Under the pieces are notes generated by a model. The model saw only the letters and a program-made list of their open reading frames with translations, had not been told where the DNA came from and did not search any database. Shown here in pieces: positions 35,048 through 44,178 of a DNA stretch of 64,000 nucleotides. Made by a program: the position numbers and the translations under genes. This DNA comes from Prochlorococcus sp. AG-402-P18 (GTDB lineage: Bacteria; Cyanobacteriota; Cyanobacteriia; PCC-6307; Cyanobiaceae), in NCBI GenBank assembly GCA_003216275.1, contig QCJC01000001.1:124001-188000 (forward strand). Direction: 5' to 3'. How positions within the stretch are numbered: position 1 is the first letter of the stretch; every line of letters starts with the position of its first letter.

Positions 35048-36466
35048 TTACGCGTCGTAATACATAGTGAATTCATGCGGATGAGGCCTTTGTCGTAACT
35101 GTTGAACCTCTTCGTATTTTAGCTCGATCCAATTGTTGATGAAATCATCAGTAAATACACCACCTTCAGTTAGATATTTGTTGTCAGCTTTTAATGCTTC
35201 CAATGCATCATTTAAAGAGGAAGGCACTGTGTTGATTTTAGATAATTCTTCTGAAGATTCAAAAAGGTCAATATCCACTCCATCTCCAGGATCAATTTGA
35301 TTTTTGATACCATCAATGCCTGCCATCATCATTGCTGAGAAAGCTATATATGGATTAGCTAATGCGTCTCCTGAGCGGAATTCAAGCCTCTTAGCTTTTG
35401 GATTTGATCCAGTTAAGGGTATCCTCACAGCAGCTGATCTATTGCCTTGTGAATAAACTAAATTTACTGGTGCTTCAAATCCAGGCACCAATCTTTTATA
35501 ACTATTGGTTGTTGGATTAGTAAAAGCCAAGAATGAAGGAGCGTGTTTTAATATTCCTCCTATGTACCATTTAGCTGTTTGTGAAAGGTTTGCATAAGTA
35601 CCTTCCCCATAAAATAAAGGTTGACCACCTTTCCATAAACTTTGATGAACATGCATTCCTGTTCCGTTGTCATTGTAAACAGGCTTAGGCATGAATGTTG
35701 CGGTCTTTCCGTATTTTTTGGCTACATTTCTGACAATGTACTTATAGATCATTACATTATCAGCCGCATTAATTAGGGGCGCAAATTTCATTCCTAGCTC
35801 ATGTTGTCCAGCCCCTGCAACTTCATGATGATGTTTTTCAATAGGTATTCCAAGTTCGCCCATTAAAAGCAGCATCTCAGATCTAATGTCTTGAGCTGTG
35901 TCGTTTGGAGAGACAGGGAAATATCCTTCTTTAAGTTGGATTTTGTATCCTAAATTTCCGCCTTCTTCTTCTCTTCCTGTATTCCATGGAGCTTCGATCG
36001 TATCAACACTGTAAGAACTTTGACCTTCTCCTGAGTTGTATTTGACATCATCAAAAATAAAGAACTCTGGCTCGGGTCCAAAAAAGGCAGCATCTGCAAC
36101 ACTTGTGCTTCCAAGATAATCTAAGGCCTTTTGAGCCAATGCTCTTGGACATCTGGCATATGGCTCTCCGCTTCTTGGCTCTTGAATAGAGCAAATTAAG
36201 CTAAGAGTTTTGTGGCGATAAAAAGGATCAATCCAACTTGTTGAAGCATCAGGAACCATTGCCATATCTGATTCGTTTATAGCTTTCCATCCACGTATAG
36301 AGGAGCCATCAAAAGCAAGTCCCTCAGAAAAAGAACTTTCTTCTATTAAATCTGAAGCTACTGTTAAATGTTGCCACTTCCCATGAAGATCAGAGAATTT
36401 TAAATCTATTAGCTCAATGCCCTCGTCCTTAATTTGACGAAGAACATCTTGAGGGGTTTTGCTCAT
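35048..36466 (-). CDS. glnA: Glutamine synthetase type I
   Basis: Assimilates ammonium: glutamate + NH3 + ATP to glutamine. Conserved blocks include [20 protein letters not shown]-like strand ([13 protein letters not shown]), [34 protein letters not shown] and [15 protein letters not shown]. Length 472 is typical GSI. A perfect NtcA box and a matching -10 lie upstream, so nitrogen control is directly supported. It is the only gene on this strand before the divergent aminotransferase. Confidence 0.97.
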   Translation of the reverse strand: MSKTPQDVLRQIKDEGIELIDLKFSDLHGKWQHLTVASDLIEESSFSEGLAFDGSSIRGWKAINESDMAMVPDASTSWIDPFYRHKTLSLICSIQEPRSGEPYARCPRALAQKALDYLGSTSVADAAFFGPEPEFFIFDDVKYNSGEGQSSYSVDTIEAPWNTGREEEGGNLGYKIQLKEGYFPVSPNDTAQDIRSEMLLLMGELGIPIEKHHHEVAGAGQHELGMKFAPLINAADNVMIYKYIVRNVAKKYGKTATFMPKPVYNDNGTGMHVHQSLWKGGQPLFYGEGTYANLSQTAKWYIGGILKHAPSFLAFTNPTTNSYKRLVPGFEAPVNLVYSQGNRSAAVRIPLTGSNPKAKRLEFRSGDALANPYIAFSAMMMAGIDGIKNQIDPGDGVDIDLFESSEELSKINTVPSSLNDALEALKADNKYLTEGGVFTDDFINNWIELKYEEVQQLRQRPHPHEFTMYYDA

Positions 36467-36505
36467 GGTGAATTTGATTTGCGACTAAGTTATTTAATTA
36501 TGAAC

Positions 36506-36544
36506 GTAATAAGTGGTTGAATCTCTTTTTGTATCAAAGAGTAC
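36506..36544 (-). promoter_or_regulatory. NtcA-activated promoter of glnA
   Basis: A perfect NtcA palindrome GTA-N8-TAC (GTATCAAAGAGTAC) lies at 36531-36544. On the glnA strand, TATTAC at 36511-36506 sits 19 bases after it, giving the class II spacing (box centre about 38-40 bases before the expected start near 36499). NtcA is the cyanobacterial global nitrogen regulator and glnA is a known target. Confidence 0.85.
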
Positions 36545-36701
36545 TTTTTTTGGACTTTTAATAGAAAAGTTTTATTATTTTCCCCCCATTTTGTGCATTT
36601 AGATAAATTTGTGGCTAATTCCTATTGCAATCCCTAAAAAAAACTCCCCGACTTTGCCTATCGCTGTTTAGGCTCTGAAATATATGAGCTGATCTGTTTT
36701 C

Positions 36702-37865
36702 TTGGCTACACAAACTCTTCCTTCTGTTGATAATCAACATCGTAAAGATTTTGGTCCAACTGTTTCACCTGAAAGGTTATTACTAGGGCCAGGCCCATCA
36801 AATGCAGATCCTGCAGTACTAAAAGCTCTTTCTCGACCTCCTATTGGACATCTAGATCCCTTTTATGTGGATTTAATGAGTGAGGTTCAAGAGTTACTAA
36901 GATATGCATGGCAAACTAGCAATCGACTAACTCTTCCAATGAGTGGAACTGGAAGTGCAGCGATGGAGGCAACTTTAGCTAATGTTGTAGAGCCTGGAGA
37001 CAAGGTTCTTGTCGCAATAAAAGGATATTTTGGACATCGACTTGCAGATATGGCTGGGAGGTACAAAGCAAATGTTTCAACAATTCAAAAAAGTTGGGGT
37101 AGCGCTTTCTCTCTTGAAGAATTAGAAAATGCTCTTAAAGAACATCAACCTGCTGTTCTAGCAATTGTTCATGCAGAGACCTCAACTGGTGTATGTCAAC
37201 CCATGAATGGAATAGGTGATTTATGCAGAAAGTATAATTGTTTACTTTTAGTTGACACCGTAACTTCTTTAGGAGGTGTTCCTCTTTATTTAGATGAATG
37301 GAAAATCGACTTAGCTTATAGCTGTAGTCAAAAAGGATTAAGTTGCCCTCCTGGTTTGGGACCCTTTTCAATGAATGAAAGAGCTGAAGAGAAAATGAGT
37401 AATAGAAAAGATAAAGTTCCAAATTGGTATCTTGATGTTTCTTTGTTAAATAAATATTGGGGAAGTGATCGTGTCTATCACCATACAGCTCCAGTAAATA
37501 TGAATTTCGGTATTAGAGAAGCTCTTAGATTATTAGCAGAGGAAGGCTTGGAATCATCATGGGATAGACACAGGAAAAACGCAGAATCTTTATGGAATTC
37601 TTTAGAGAATATGGGTCTAAAATTACATGTTAACGAAGAACTACGTTTGCCAACGTTAACCACTGTTAAAATCCCAACTGGGATAGATGGCAAGGCTTTT
37701 TCGACTCATTTGTTAACTAACTTTGGGGTCGAAATTGGCGGTGGACTTGGTGATTTAGCTGGAAAAGTATGGAGAATAGGCTTGATGGGATATAATTCAA
37801 ATTCTGAGAATGTAGATAAGATAGTTAATATTTTTGAAACTGAATTACCTAAGTTTGGTAATTAG
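36702..37865 (+). CDS. Class V aminotransferase (alanine/serine-glyoxylate type)
   Basis: PLP aminotransferase that probably uses alanine or serine with glyoxylate or pyruvate in photorespiration. RLLLGPGPSNADP and PIGHLDPFYVDLM are family N-terminal motifs; VDTVTSLGGVPLYLDEWKID and YSCSQKGLSCPPGLGP (PLP lysine after SCSQ) follow. Length 387. The start is TTG. It diverges from glnA and might share the NtcA site, though the box is about 160 bases from its start. Its end overlaps tadA by 21 bases. Confidence 0.9.
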   Translation: MATQTLPSVDNQHRKDFGPTVSPERLLLGPGPSNADPAVLKALSRPPIGHLDPFYVDLMSEVQELLRYAWQTSNRLTLPMSGTGSAAMEATLANVVEPGDKVLVAIKGYFGHRLADMAGRYKANVSTIQKSWGSAFSLEELENALKEHQPAVLAIVHAETSTGVCQPMNGIGDLCRKYNCLLLVDTVTSLGGVPLYLDEWKIDLAYSCSQKGLSCPPGLGPFSMNERAEEKMSNRKDKVPNWYLDVSLLNKYWGSDRVYHHTAPVNMNFGIREALRLLAEEGLESSWDRHRKNAESLWNSLENMGLKLHVNEELRLPTLTTVKIPTGIDGKAFSTHLLTNFGVEIGGGLGDLAGKVWRIGLMGYNSNSENVDKIVNIFETELPKFGN

Positions 37866-38387
37866 ATATTTTGTATTTCTAGATATCCTTTTTTCTTTAA
37901 ACCAATCCAATATTATCTTTTTAGACTCTTCCTCCAGTACTCCTTTCTCAACCAACATATTGTGATGAGCGCTTTTATGTTCAGCTAGATTAATAGTTCC
38001 TCCTAGAGCTCCCCTCTTAGGATCTTTAGCTCCATAGATAACTTGTCCCATTCTTGCTTGTATTAATGCACCTGCACACATTGGACATGGCTCCAGATTT
38101 ACTATCAAAGTACAGTCGTTGAATCTCCAGTCGTTTTTGATCCAAGAAGCTTGTCGAAGAGCAAATAACTCTGCATGACCCAGAGGGTCCTTGTCCGTTT
38201 CCCTTCTGTTTCCTCCATAGCCTATGCATCTACCTTTATTGTCTAGAATTATCGCTGCTATCGGAACCTCTCCACTTTCGCCTACATGTTTCGCTTTGGA
38301 TAACAATCTTTTCATCCACTCAATTTTTTTTTGGTGACTCAGTGAAATTGGTTTCGACAATTTTTTAGATGTTTTGAGAATTATCAA
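37845..38387 (-). CDS. tadA: tRNA-specific adenosine deaminase
   Basis: Zinc enzyme that converts A34 to inosine in tRNA-Arg(ACG). The deaminase motif is complete: His71-Ala-Glu73 and the PCPMC block with Cys101 and Cys104, followed by RMGQVIYGAKDPKRGALGG. Length 180 is slightly above the bacterial norm because of an N-terminal extension (about 20 residues). Convergent with the aminotransferase gene. Confidence 0.95.
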   Translation of the reverse strand: MIILKTSKKLSKPISLSHQKKIEWMKRLLSKAKHVGESGEVPIAAIILDNKGRCIGYGGNRRETDKDPLGHAELFALRQASWIKNDWRFNDCTLIVNLEPCPMCAGALIQARMGQVIYGAKDPKRGALGGTINLAEHKSAHHNMLVEKGVLEEESKKIILDWFKEKRISRNTKYLITKLR

Positions 38388-38468
38388 ATAAAATGATTAC
38401 CTAGACATTAATCCTTAACCCTAAGTTTGAACTGGATCATCTAATACCACAAAAAGAGACTTGATTTT

Positions 38469-39839
38469 TTGAACCCATTTGCCTCCCCTGACAATTTAGA
38501 TAAGGAATTGCGATCTTTACTTTGCGAAGCCTCTATTAATCTTTGTGATTGGTTTGCTGAATCTGGCAATCAAGGACCAATTCCCGATTCATTTGAGTTG
38601 CCCAATGTTGCGCCTGAGAAAGAGGGAGTTACTAATAATATTTTGTTAAGGGATCTTCAGTTGTTAATGGAGGGAGCATATAGACCATCTCATCCAGGCG
38701 CTCTTGCTCATTTAGATCCTCCTCCGCTTTCAGCTTCCATTATTGGTGATCTAATTTGTGCGGGGTTAAATAATAACCTCTTAGCCGAAGAACTCTCACC
38801 TAGTCTTTCGTCTTTAGAAAGAAAGTTAAGCGAGTGGTTTAGCAATAAACTTGGTCTTGGACCTTTATCAAGTGGAGTAGCAGTTAGTGGTGGAACTTTA
38901 AGTAATTTAATGGCATTGGTTATGGCTAGAAATCTAGCAGGTTTAGGAAGTGATCCAAGCGCTGTGTTCTTTGCGAGCGAAGATGCTCATGTTTCACTCT
39001 TAAAAGCAGTAGAGGTAATGGGCTTAAAGAAAGACTCTTTTCAAAAAATTCCCACGGATGAAAAAGGAAAATTAAGTATTTACGAATTATCTTTAATTTT
39101 AAAAAAAATCAAGTCAGAGGGAAAGAAATGTTTTGCTGTAGTTGCTACAGCAGGAACAACGGTAAGAGGAGCTATTGATCCGATTAATGAGGTTGCTAAA
39201 TTTTGTAATAAGGAAAATATATGGCTGCATGTTGATGGGGCAATTGGCGGAGTCTTTGGACTTTCTCCAAACACTTCAGAACTTTTAGAAGGTTTATCCT
39301 GTGCGAATTCAATAACTGTGAATCCACAGAAAATACTAGGAATTACAAAAACTTCCTCTTTGCTGCTTGTTGCCAATAAAGATGATCTCTCTTCTGTTTT
39401 CTCTACTGGTTTGCCTTATGCTGAACCCATTTCTGGAAATCACTTTCATGGAGGTGAACTTGGCATTCAAGGTACAAGATCAGCTGAGTCTCTAAAATTG
39501 TGGATAGGTTTGAGGCAATTAGGCGAGAAGGGAATTGAAAAATTACTATTGAATTCTATAAGTCGGAGATCTTATTTGGAGTCACTAATTGACAATTCAA
39601 AGTTTAAAATAATATCTGGTTCATTGCATCTATTGGCAATAACTCCATTGAACTATAGTTCTTCAGAATCTTTTGAGTGGTCAATAAAAACTAGAAAGTC
39701 TTTATTGACAAATAATTTTATGTTATCTAGACCCATATATAAAGATAGATATTATTTAAAAGCTGTCTTAGGAAATCCCAATACTAAATTTGAGGATTTA
39801 AAGCTATTAGCAGATTTAATTAATCAATCAATCCTTTGA
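38469..39839 (+). CDS. Group II PLP-dependent amino acid decarboxylase
   Basis: Fold-type I decarboxylase of the glutamate/DOPA/diaminobutyrate group. YRPSHPGALAHLDPPP at the substrate end, GVAVSGGTLSNLMAL, VVATAGTTVRGAIDPI and HVDGAIGG (Asp pairing with PLP) are present. The PLP lysine is Lys288 in VNPQKIL; the residue before it is Gln where the family usually has His. Length 456. TTG start. Followed 5 bases later by a small membrane protein gene, so probably one transcript. Substrate unknown. Confidence 0.85.
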   Translation: MNPFASPDNLDKELRSLLCEASINLCDWFAESGNQGPIPDSFELPNVAPEKEGVTNNILLRDLQLLMEGAYRPSHPGALAHLDPPPLSASIIGDLICAGLNNNLLAEELSPSLSSLERKLSEWFSNKLGLGPLSSGVAVSGGTLSNLMALVMARNLAGLGSDPSAVFFASEDAHVSLLKAVEVMGLKKDSFQKIPTDEKGKLSIYELSLILKKIKSEGKKCFAVVATAGTTVRGAIDPINEVAKFCNKENIWLHVDGAIGGVFGLSPNTSELLEGLSCANSITVNPQKILGITKTSSLLLVANKDDLSSVFSTGLPYAEPISGNHFHGGELGIQGTRSAESLKLWIGLRQLGEKGIEKLLLNSISRRSYLESLIDNSKFKIISGSLHLLAITPLNYSSSESFEWSIKTRKSLLTNNFMLSRPIYKDRYYLKAVLGNPNTKFEDLKLLADLINQSIL

Positions 39840-39844
39840 TTCAA

Positions 39845-40009
39845 ATGAATAAAGATTTTTTTGATAAAAGAAAAATATTGCCTCTTTTAACGGCTTTAAT
39901 ATCGATTGTAATAGGATTAATATACTTGGGCTTTGTTTTCGTTTTAGATTTCAGAGGCCCGATGAATCCACCTCCCTCGGAGGCCTTGATTTCGGTGGTA
40001 ACTTATTAA
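39845..40009 (+). CDS. Small membrane protein, 54 residues
   Basis: Begins MNKDFFDKRKILPLLTALIS, one hydrophobic helix (LLTALISIVIGLIYLGFVFVL), then a RGPMNPPPSEA turn and short tail. The RGPxNPP end looks conserved, by my memory of similar picocyanobacterial proteins after this decarboxylase gene. Its last 59 bases overlap the convergent GTPase gene. Confidence 0.65.
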   Translation: MNKDFFDKRKILPLLTALISIVIGLIYLGFVFVLDFRGPMNPPPSEALISVVTY

Positions 40010-41504
40010 ATTTTTCCTCAACTATCGGATCAATAACTCTCTCATAAGCCCTCTGAATAAAACTTTTGAAATATTGATCTCTTTTATTTAAATTGTAATG
40101 ATATTGAACAACTTTTTGAATTCCTCCATCTCCCCAAGTTTGATCTTGTTGGAAATAAGTTATAAAACTTGCACCTGCAATTCTAGTAAGCCAGGATACA
40201 CTTATTCCTTGAATTACTTTACTAATGAAAAAGGTTGGCAACGTTAAGGCTAAAGTTGAACTTATTAATGATACTCCACCCTTAACTAAACCCATTGTTG
40301 CAAGTGTTTTTCCAACTGATATGGCTAAATCCTTAGCATTTTCTTTTGTTATTTCAACACCATAGATTTTAGCTATTTCTATTACCATTTGTGCATTAAC
40401 AGCCGCTGCTGCAATCATATCTATAACAGGCAAAGGTGTTATTATTAATACTCCACTGCTAATCCAACCATATTTATCAATACATTTTCTAGCTGATTGT
40501 CTTCTTTGTTTATCTAGTAATCTTCTGCCTTCTTTTCCTAGATTATTACATTGAAGTAAAATATTATCAGCAATCAACTCTTCACCCTCTTCATGTAGAA
40601 TAAACGCTAATCTTCTAATTAAACTATTGATTTCTGGAGAAGGTTGATAAGGATTCCTTCCAGCTATAGCAACCGTTTGAGGTGATGCAGATGTGCAAAC
40701 AATATCTTCTGACTTTATAAAGTCACTACATCTAGTGTTGAGAACATTAATTAATTTTGTTTCTTCATTTTCACCTCTTAAATCTATTTTATTTAGTACC
40801 ATTATTAGTCTTTTACCTACATTAGAAAATCCCTTTATTGTGTTAATTTCAGCAGAACGCAAGTCCCCTTCAATCACCACTAGAATTAAATCGGCCTTGC
40901 TAGCTTGAATTAAGGCATTTTTCTCTCTTTCCCTTCCTTCTGTTCCTGGTTCTAATATTCCTGGTGTATCAACTATTCTTATTCCTCTGCGTAACCCTTT
41001 AAGTTTAAGCCTATATGTATTTTCTGATTTTGTTGACCCCATCTCAGGACTAACTTGACCAACTATTTTCTTTAGTAGAGCTCTTATAAGTGACGTTTTT
41101 CCACTAGAACCTATTCCGAAAACAACTAAAACAATATCGCCTCTTTTTAGTTCACGAGAAACTCTTTTCTTTTCAGCATTTAGTGCTCTAGCTTTAACTT
41201 TATCATTGATTAATTCAATTAACTGATCAATACTTTTTAATGATTCGTTTGCGGCCTGTTTTTTTGTTGACGGAGAATAATCTAAAAACTTCTTATCTTC
41301 ATTTAAGTTGAATTTGGATGTAATCAGATTTTGCCACCATGTAATTTTTTTTTTATAAATTAAAAAGCCAATCAAGATTAGTGTAATTATTATAGCTGGA
41401 ATATTTATTAACCTAACAATTGCACCAATTATACCTGCGAATATTAAGCTGAAAAAAACTAGCATTAGGCCAAATATAAGCTTTTTCGAATTGTTTACCT
41501 TCAT
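39951..41504 (-). CDS. Membrane-associated GTPase with DUF697-like C-terminus
   Basis: 517 residues. Two N-terminal membrane helices (residues 10-50), then an Era-like G domain: G1 GIGSSGKTS (130-138), G3 DTPGIL, G4 NKIDLR and a SASPQ loop. The C-terminal ~200 residues are the YcjF/DUF697-like helical domain (PLPVIDMIAAAAVNAQMVIE) common to such GTPases. Role unknown; possibly envelope or thylakoid related. Lies 26 bases after lspA's start region's neighbour on the same strand only by orientation; no operon partner is clear. Confidence 0.88.
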   Translation of the reverse strand: MKVNNSKKLIFGLMLVFFSLIFAGIIGAIVRLINIPAIIITLILIGFLIYKKKITWWQNLITSKFNLNEDKKFLDYSPSTKKQAANESLKSIDQLIELINDKVKARALNAEKKRVSRELKRGDIVLVVFGIGSSGKTSLIRALLKKIVGQVSPEMGSTKSENTYRLKLKGLRRGIRIVDTPGILEPGTEGREREKNALIQASKADLILVVIEGDLRSAEINTIKGFSNVGKRLIMVLNKIDLRGENEETKLINVLNTRCSDFIKSEDIVCTSASPQTVAIAGRNPYQPSPEINSLIRRLAFILHEEGEELIADNILLQCNNLGKEGRRLLDKQRRQSARKCIDKYGWISSGVLIITPLPVIDMIAAAAVNAQMVIEIAKIYGVEITKENAKDLAISVGKTLATMGLVKGGVSLISSTLALTLPTFFISKVIQGISVSWLTRIAGASFITYFQQDQTWGDGGIQKVVQYHYNLNKRDQYFKSFIQRAYERVIDPIVEEKFNKLPPKSRPPREVDSSGL

Positions 41505-41530
41505 AGGATAAGTGACATGTCTTAAAAGAA

Positions 41531-42019
41531 TTATTGGTTCTTATAAGTTTTGAACCGGTTTCTACTTTTAATTATATCAATAATAAAACATAGCACAGCA
41601 ATATTAATTGCTATATCTGCTACATTGAAAATGGGAAATGTGATTGGAACTATCTCAATAAAATCATAAACATATCCTTTAAGTAATCTATCTATACCAT
41701 TTCCGATAGTACCACCTAAAAGATATCCTAGACCTATATTGTTCCAATATGATCTTGGTGGAAATCGTAATATGATTATAATTAATATTATAGAAGCCAT
41801 AATACTTATGGCTGTTAAAAACTTTGTAGAATCATTTAAAAGACTAAAAGCAGCACCTGTGTTCTTTACTAAGTTTATACTAAGAAAATTTGGAATTATT
41901 TCTTTTGATTGTTCGTAGCCGACTATATTTATTACTATTGACTTGCTAACTTGATCAATTATGATAATACATAAGGAATAAAAGATAGTTTTTAAAGATG
42001 TTTTTCTATTGAATTTCAT
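41531..42019 (-). CDS. lspA: Lipoprotein signal peptidase (SPase II)
   Basis: Cleaves prolipoprotein signal peptides in the inner membrane. Four hydrophobic segments; conserved IDQVSK near residue 21, NTGAAFS near 53, GNGIDRL near 106, catalytic Asp119 (GYVYDFIE) and Asp135 (FNVADIAIN). Length 162 is normal. Its start overlaps the end of bioY by four bases, so the two are co-translated. Confidence 0.95.
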   Translation of the reverse strand: MKFNRKTSLKTIFYSLCIIIIDQVSKSIVINIVGYEQSKEIIPNFLSINLVKNTGAAFSLLNDSTKFLTAISIMASIILIIIILRFPPRSYWNNIGLGYLLGGTIGNGIDRLLKGYVYDFIEIVPITFPIFNVADIAINIAVLCFIIDIIKSRNRFKTYKNQ

Positions 42020-42588
42020 TTTATTAATAGAATATTTCTAAGTAATAAAGATATAAGACTTGTAGATATACAAAGTAATACTTGAGAAGGTAATTGAATT
42101 AAAGAGTTTATGAAGATTAAATCAATTAGATTGCTATCTAGTCTTCCTAAAATATTGCATATTATTAAATATGATATACCTATAATATGCAAAATAAGCA
42201 AAGATATTATTGTGTATATTGAATAACTTATTAAATTGGGATTTGCATTTTTTGAAGCTAAAACACCACAGATCCATGCGGCTGGCACAAATCCTAACAG
42301 GTAACCAAACTCTGGAGTAAGCAGATAACCAATACTCCCTCCGCCATGAAAAATAGGTAAATAGAATAGTCCTATAAATAAATAAGAAATAGCAGAAATT
42401 GTACCTATTTTATAGCCACAAAGTAGAGAAGGTAAAAAGAGTCCTTGAGTCTGCCATGTGCTTTGTAAATGAATAATTGATAATGAGAGGTCTTTTTGAG
42501 GCAGAATTAGTCCAGATGGAATCATTGCAAATATTAATATCAACATAATCCCAGTTAAGGCTTTGCTCCAGTCACTAATTATTTTCAA
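42016..42588 (-). CDS. bioY: Biotin transporter BioY
   Basis: S-component of a biotin ECF transporter. Hydrophobic throughout with six predicted helices; LYLPIFHGGGSIGYLLTPEFGYLLGF and AAWICGVLAS are the BioY substrate-site motifs. Length 190. No ECF A/A' or T genes adjoin it, so it may work alone or with a shared ECF module. Downstream partner is lspA, overlapping by four bases. Confidence 0.92.
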   Translation of the reverse strand: MKIISDWSKALTGIMLILIFAMIPSGLILPQKDLSLSIIHLQSTWQTQGLFLPSLLCGYKIGTISAISYLFIGLFYLPIFHGGGSIGYLLTPEFGYLLGFVPAAWICGVLASKNANPNLISYSIYTIISLLILHIIGISYLIICNILGRLDSNLIDLIFINSLIQLPSQVLLCISTSLISLLLRNILLIK

Positions 42589-42694
42589 TGACTTTTATAT
42601 GAGAACTTATATATAGTATTATTTACAAATTCATTGAGTTGTCAATGTAAATCATTTAAAAGTATTTAACTGTTCTAAAACTTATTTTCGGAAA

Positions 42695-42910
42695 ATGAAA
42701 TTTTCAATAGGAGACAAAGTTGCATTGCAGGTTCCTATGCCTTATTTGAAAACTGTTGATAATGTTTCAATGCTTAGACCCCCAGATCTAGTTTCTTTAG
42801 ATGAAGTAGGTATAGTTATTGGATTGAGACCGATGGATTTGCTAGAAGTAAGTTTTAGAAGAGGTAAATTCTTAATACCTGCAGAAAGACTTAATATGAT
42901 AAAAGACTGA
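42695..42910 (+). CDS. sipA: SipA-like regulatory protein (DUF3148)
   Basis: 71-residue SH3-like protein: MKFSIGDKVALQVPMPYLKT, LVSLDEVGIVIGLRPMDLLE and RGKFLIPAERLNMI match the family that includes SipA, which binds the NblS histidine kinase controlling high-light and nutrient stress genes, and the plant CRR42 protein. Assignment to SipA is by family only. Convergent with an M16 peptidase gene, 15 bases apart. Confidence 0.82.
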   Translation: MKFSIGDKVALQVPMPYLKTVDNVSMLRPPDLVSLDEVGIVIGLRPMDLLEVSFRRGKFLIPAERLNMIKD

Positions 42911-42925
42911 AATAATGATTGAAAA

Positions 42926-44173
42926 TTAACTTTTCCATTCATTAATAACATTATCTACAATTTTCTTTCTACCACATACGCTTAATGATGGATTTAAGAG
43001 GTATCGTTCCGCAGCATTCTTAATATCTTTACTATTTACGTTCTCTAGTCTCATAAGTAATTTACTGTCATGATTTATTTCCATCCCAATTCCTAATAAA
43101 TGAGCTTTTCGTTCGGCTATTTGACTAGTACTCTGCAAGGAATGGGCTATTTGACCTTTAAACTTTGTTTTTACAAGTTCTAACTCTTCCTCTGGAATTC
43201 CAGATTCGATAATAGTGTTCCAACATTCTTTTAATAATTTAATAGTAAATATTGCTTTCTCGATAGTAGTAGATGCATGTATAACAAATGGTGTTTTATT
43301 CTCTCTTATCGGATGGTAGACACCCGCTTCATAAACGACTCCATGTTTTTCTCTTAGAATTTTAAATAATAAACTTGACATACCGTAACCTAAATAACAA
43401 GAAATTAATCTGAGTAAAACATCTGATTGATTGTTATAAGAGATAGTTGATTTACCTAACAATAGAACTATTTGTTTTGTATCCGAATATCTAATACAAA
43501 AATCACTTTTCAGGTTAGAGTATGATTTATTACATTTACTTATATATCCAATTTTATTTGGCTCTAAAGCCGAAGTTTTAACTTCTTGAAATGCAATTGA
43601 TTCTTTAATAAATTCTTCTATGTCACTAGGAAATGAACCTGTAATTACTAGATTTTTCTTTCTATAAATTAATGAATTTGCTAAGGGCAGAATATTTTCT
43701 CTGTTTATTTTGTATAAGTCATCTACTGATCCAAGTGGATCATGACCGTAAGGCCCTGACTTGTATATCATTTGTCTCCAACCATCAAATGCTTGTTGAT
43801 AAGAACTTTCTTTTTGCCTTTTAATGGCTTTTATTGTCAAATCTTTTTCTAATTCAATCTGATCAGTTTCTAGAAGAGGTTTGCTGATCATATATCCTAT
43901 TAATGGCAGAAGTTTATAAGCATCGTCACTTATGCATTTAAGGCTTATTAAAATGCCATCTTCAAATGTTTCGCAATTTAAAATAGAACCTGAGCTTTCT
44001 ACTATCTCAGCAATTTGATTATTATTGTATGGTCCGCAACCTCTAGAAATTGTTGAACTAAGTATTTGATGAATTCCTTTGCCTTCATTAGGGTCAGCTC
44101 TACTTCCATCTTCTATCCATAGCTTTACAGCCATTATTTTTTTTGAGTTGTATTTGTCTAAAATGATTCTCAT
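42926..44173 (-). CDS. M16 peptidase-like subunit, zinc site missing
   Basis: 415 residues of M16B type. The place of the HxxEH zinc motif reads GIHQILSSTISRG, so it lacks the catalytic site. The C-terminal half keeps the pattern of the partner subunit (SCYLGYGMSSLLFKILREKHGVVYEA). In bacterial M16B pairs one subunit is catalytic and the other supplies substrate-binding residues; this would be the non-catalytic one. It follows the catalytic subunit gene by 5 bases. Confidence 0.88.
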   Translation of the reverse strand: MRIILDKYNSKKIMAVKLWIEDGSRADPNEGKGIHQILSSTISRGCGPYNNNQIAEIVESSGSILNCETFEDGILISLKCISDDAYKLLPLIGYMISKPLLETDQIELEKDLTIKAIKRQKESSYQQAFDGWRQMIYKSGPYGHDPLGSVDDLYKINRENILPLANSLIYRKKNLVITGSFPSDIEEFIKESIAFQEVKTSALEPNKIGYISKCNKSYSNLKSDFCIRYSDTKQIVLLLGKSTISYNNQSDVLLRLISCYLGYGMSSLLFKILREKHGVVYEAGVYHPIRENKTPFVIHASTTIEKAIFTIKLLKECWNTIIESGIPEEELELVKTKFKGQIAHSLQSTSQIAERKAHLLGIGMEINHDSKLLMRLENVNSKDIKNAAERYLLNPSLSVCGRKKIVDNVINEWKS

Positions 44174-44178
44174 ATTAA

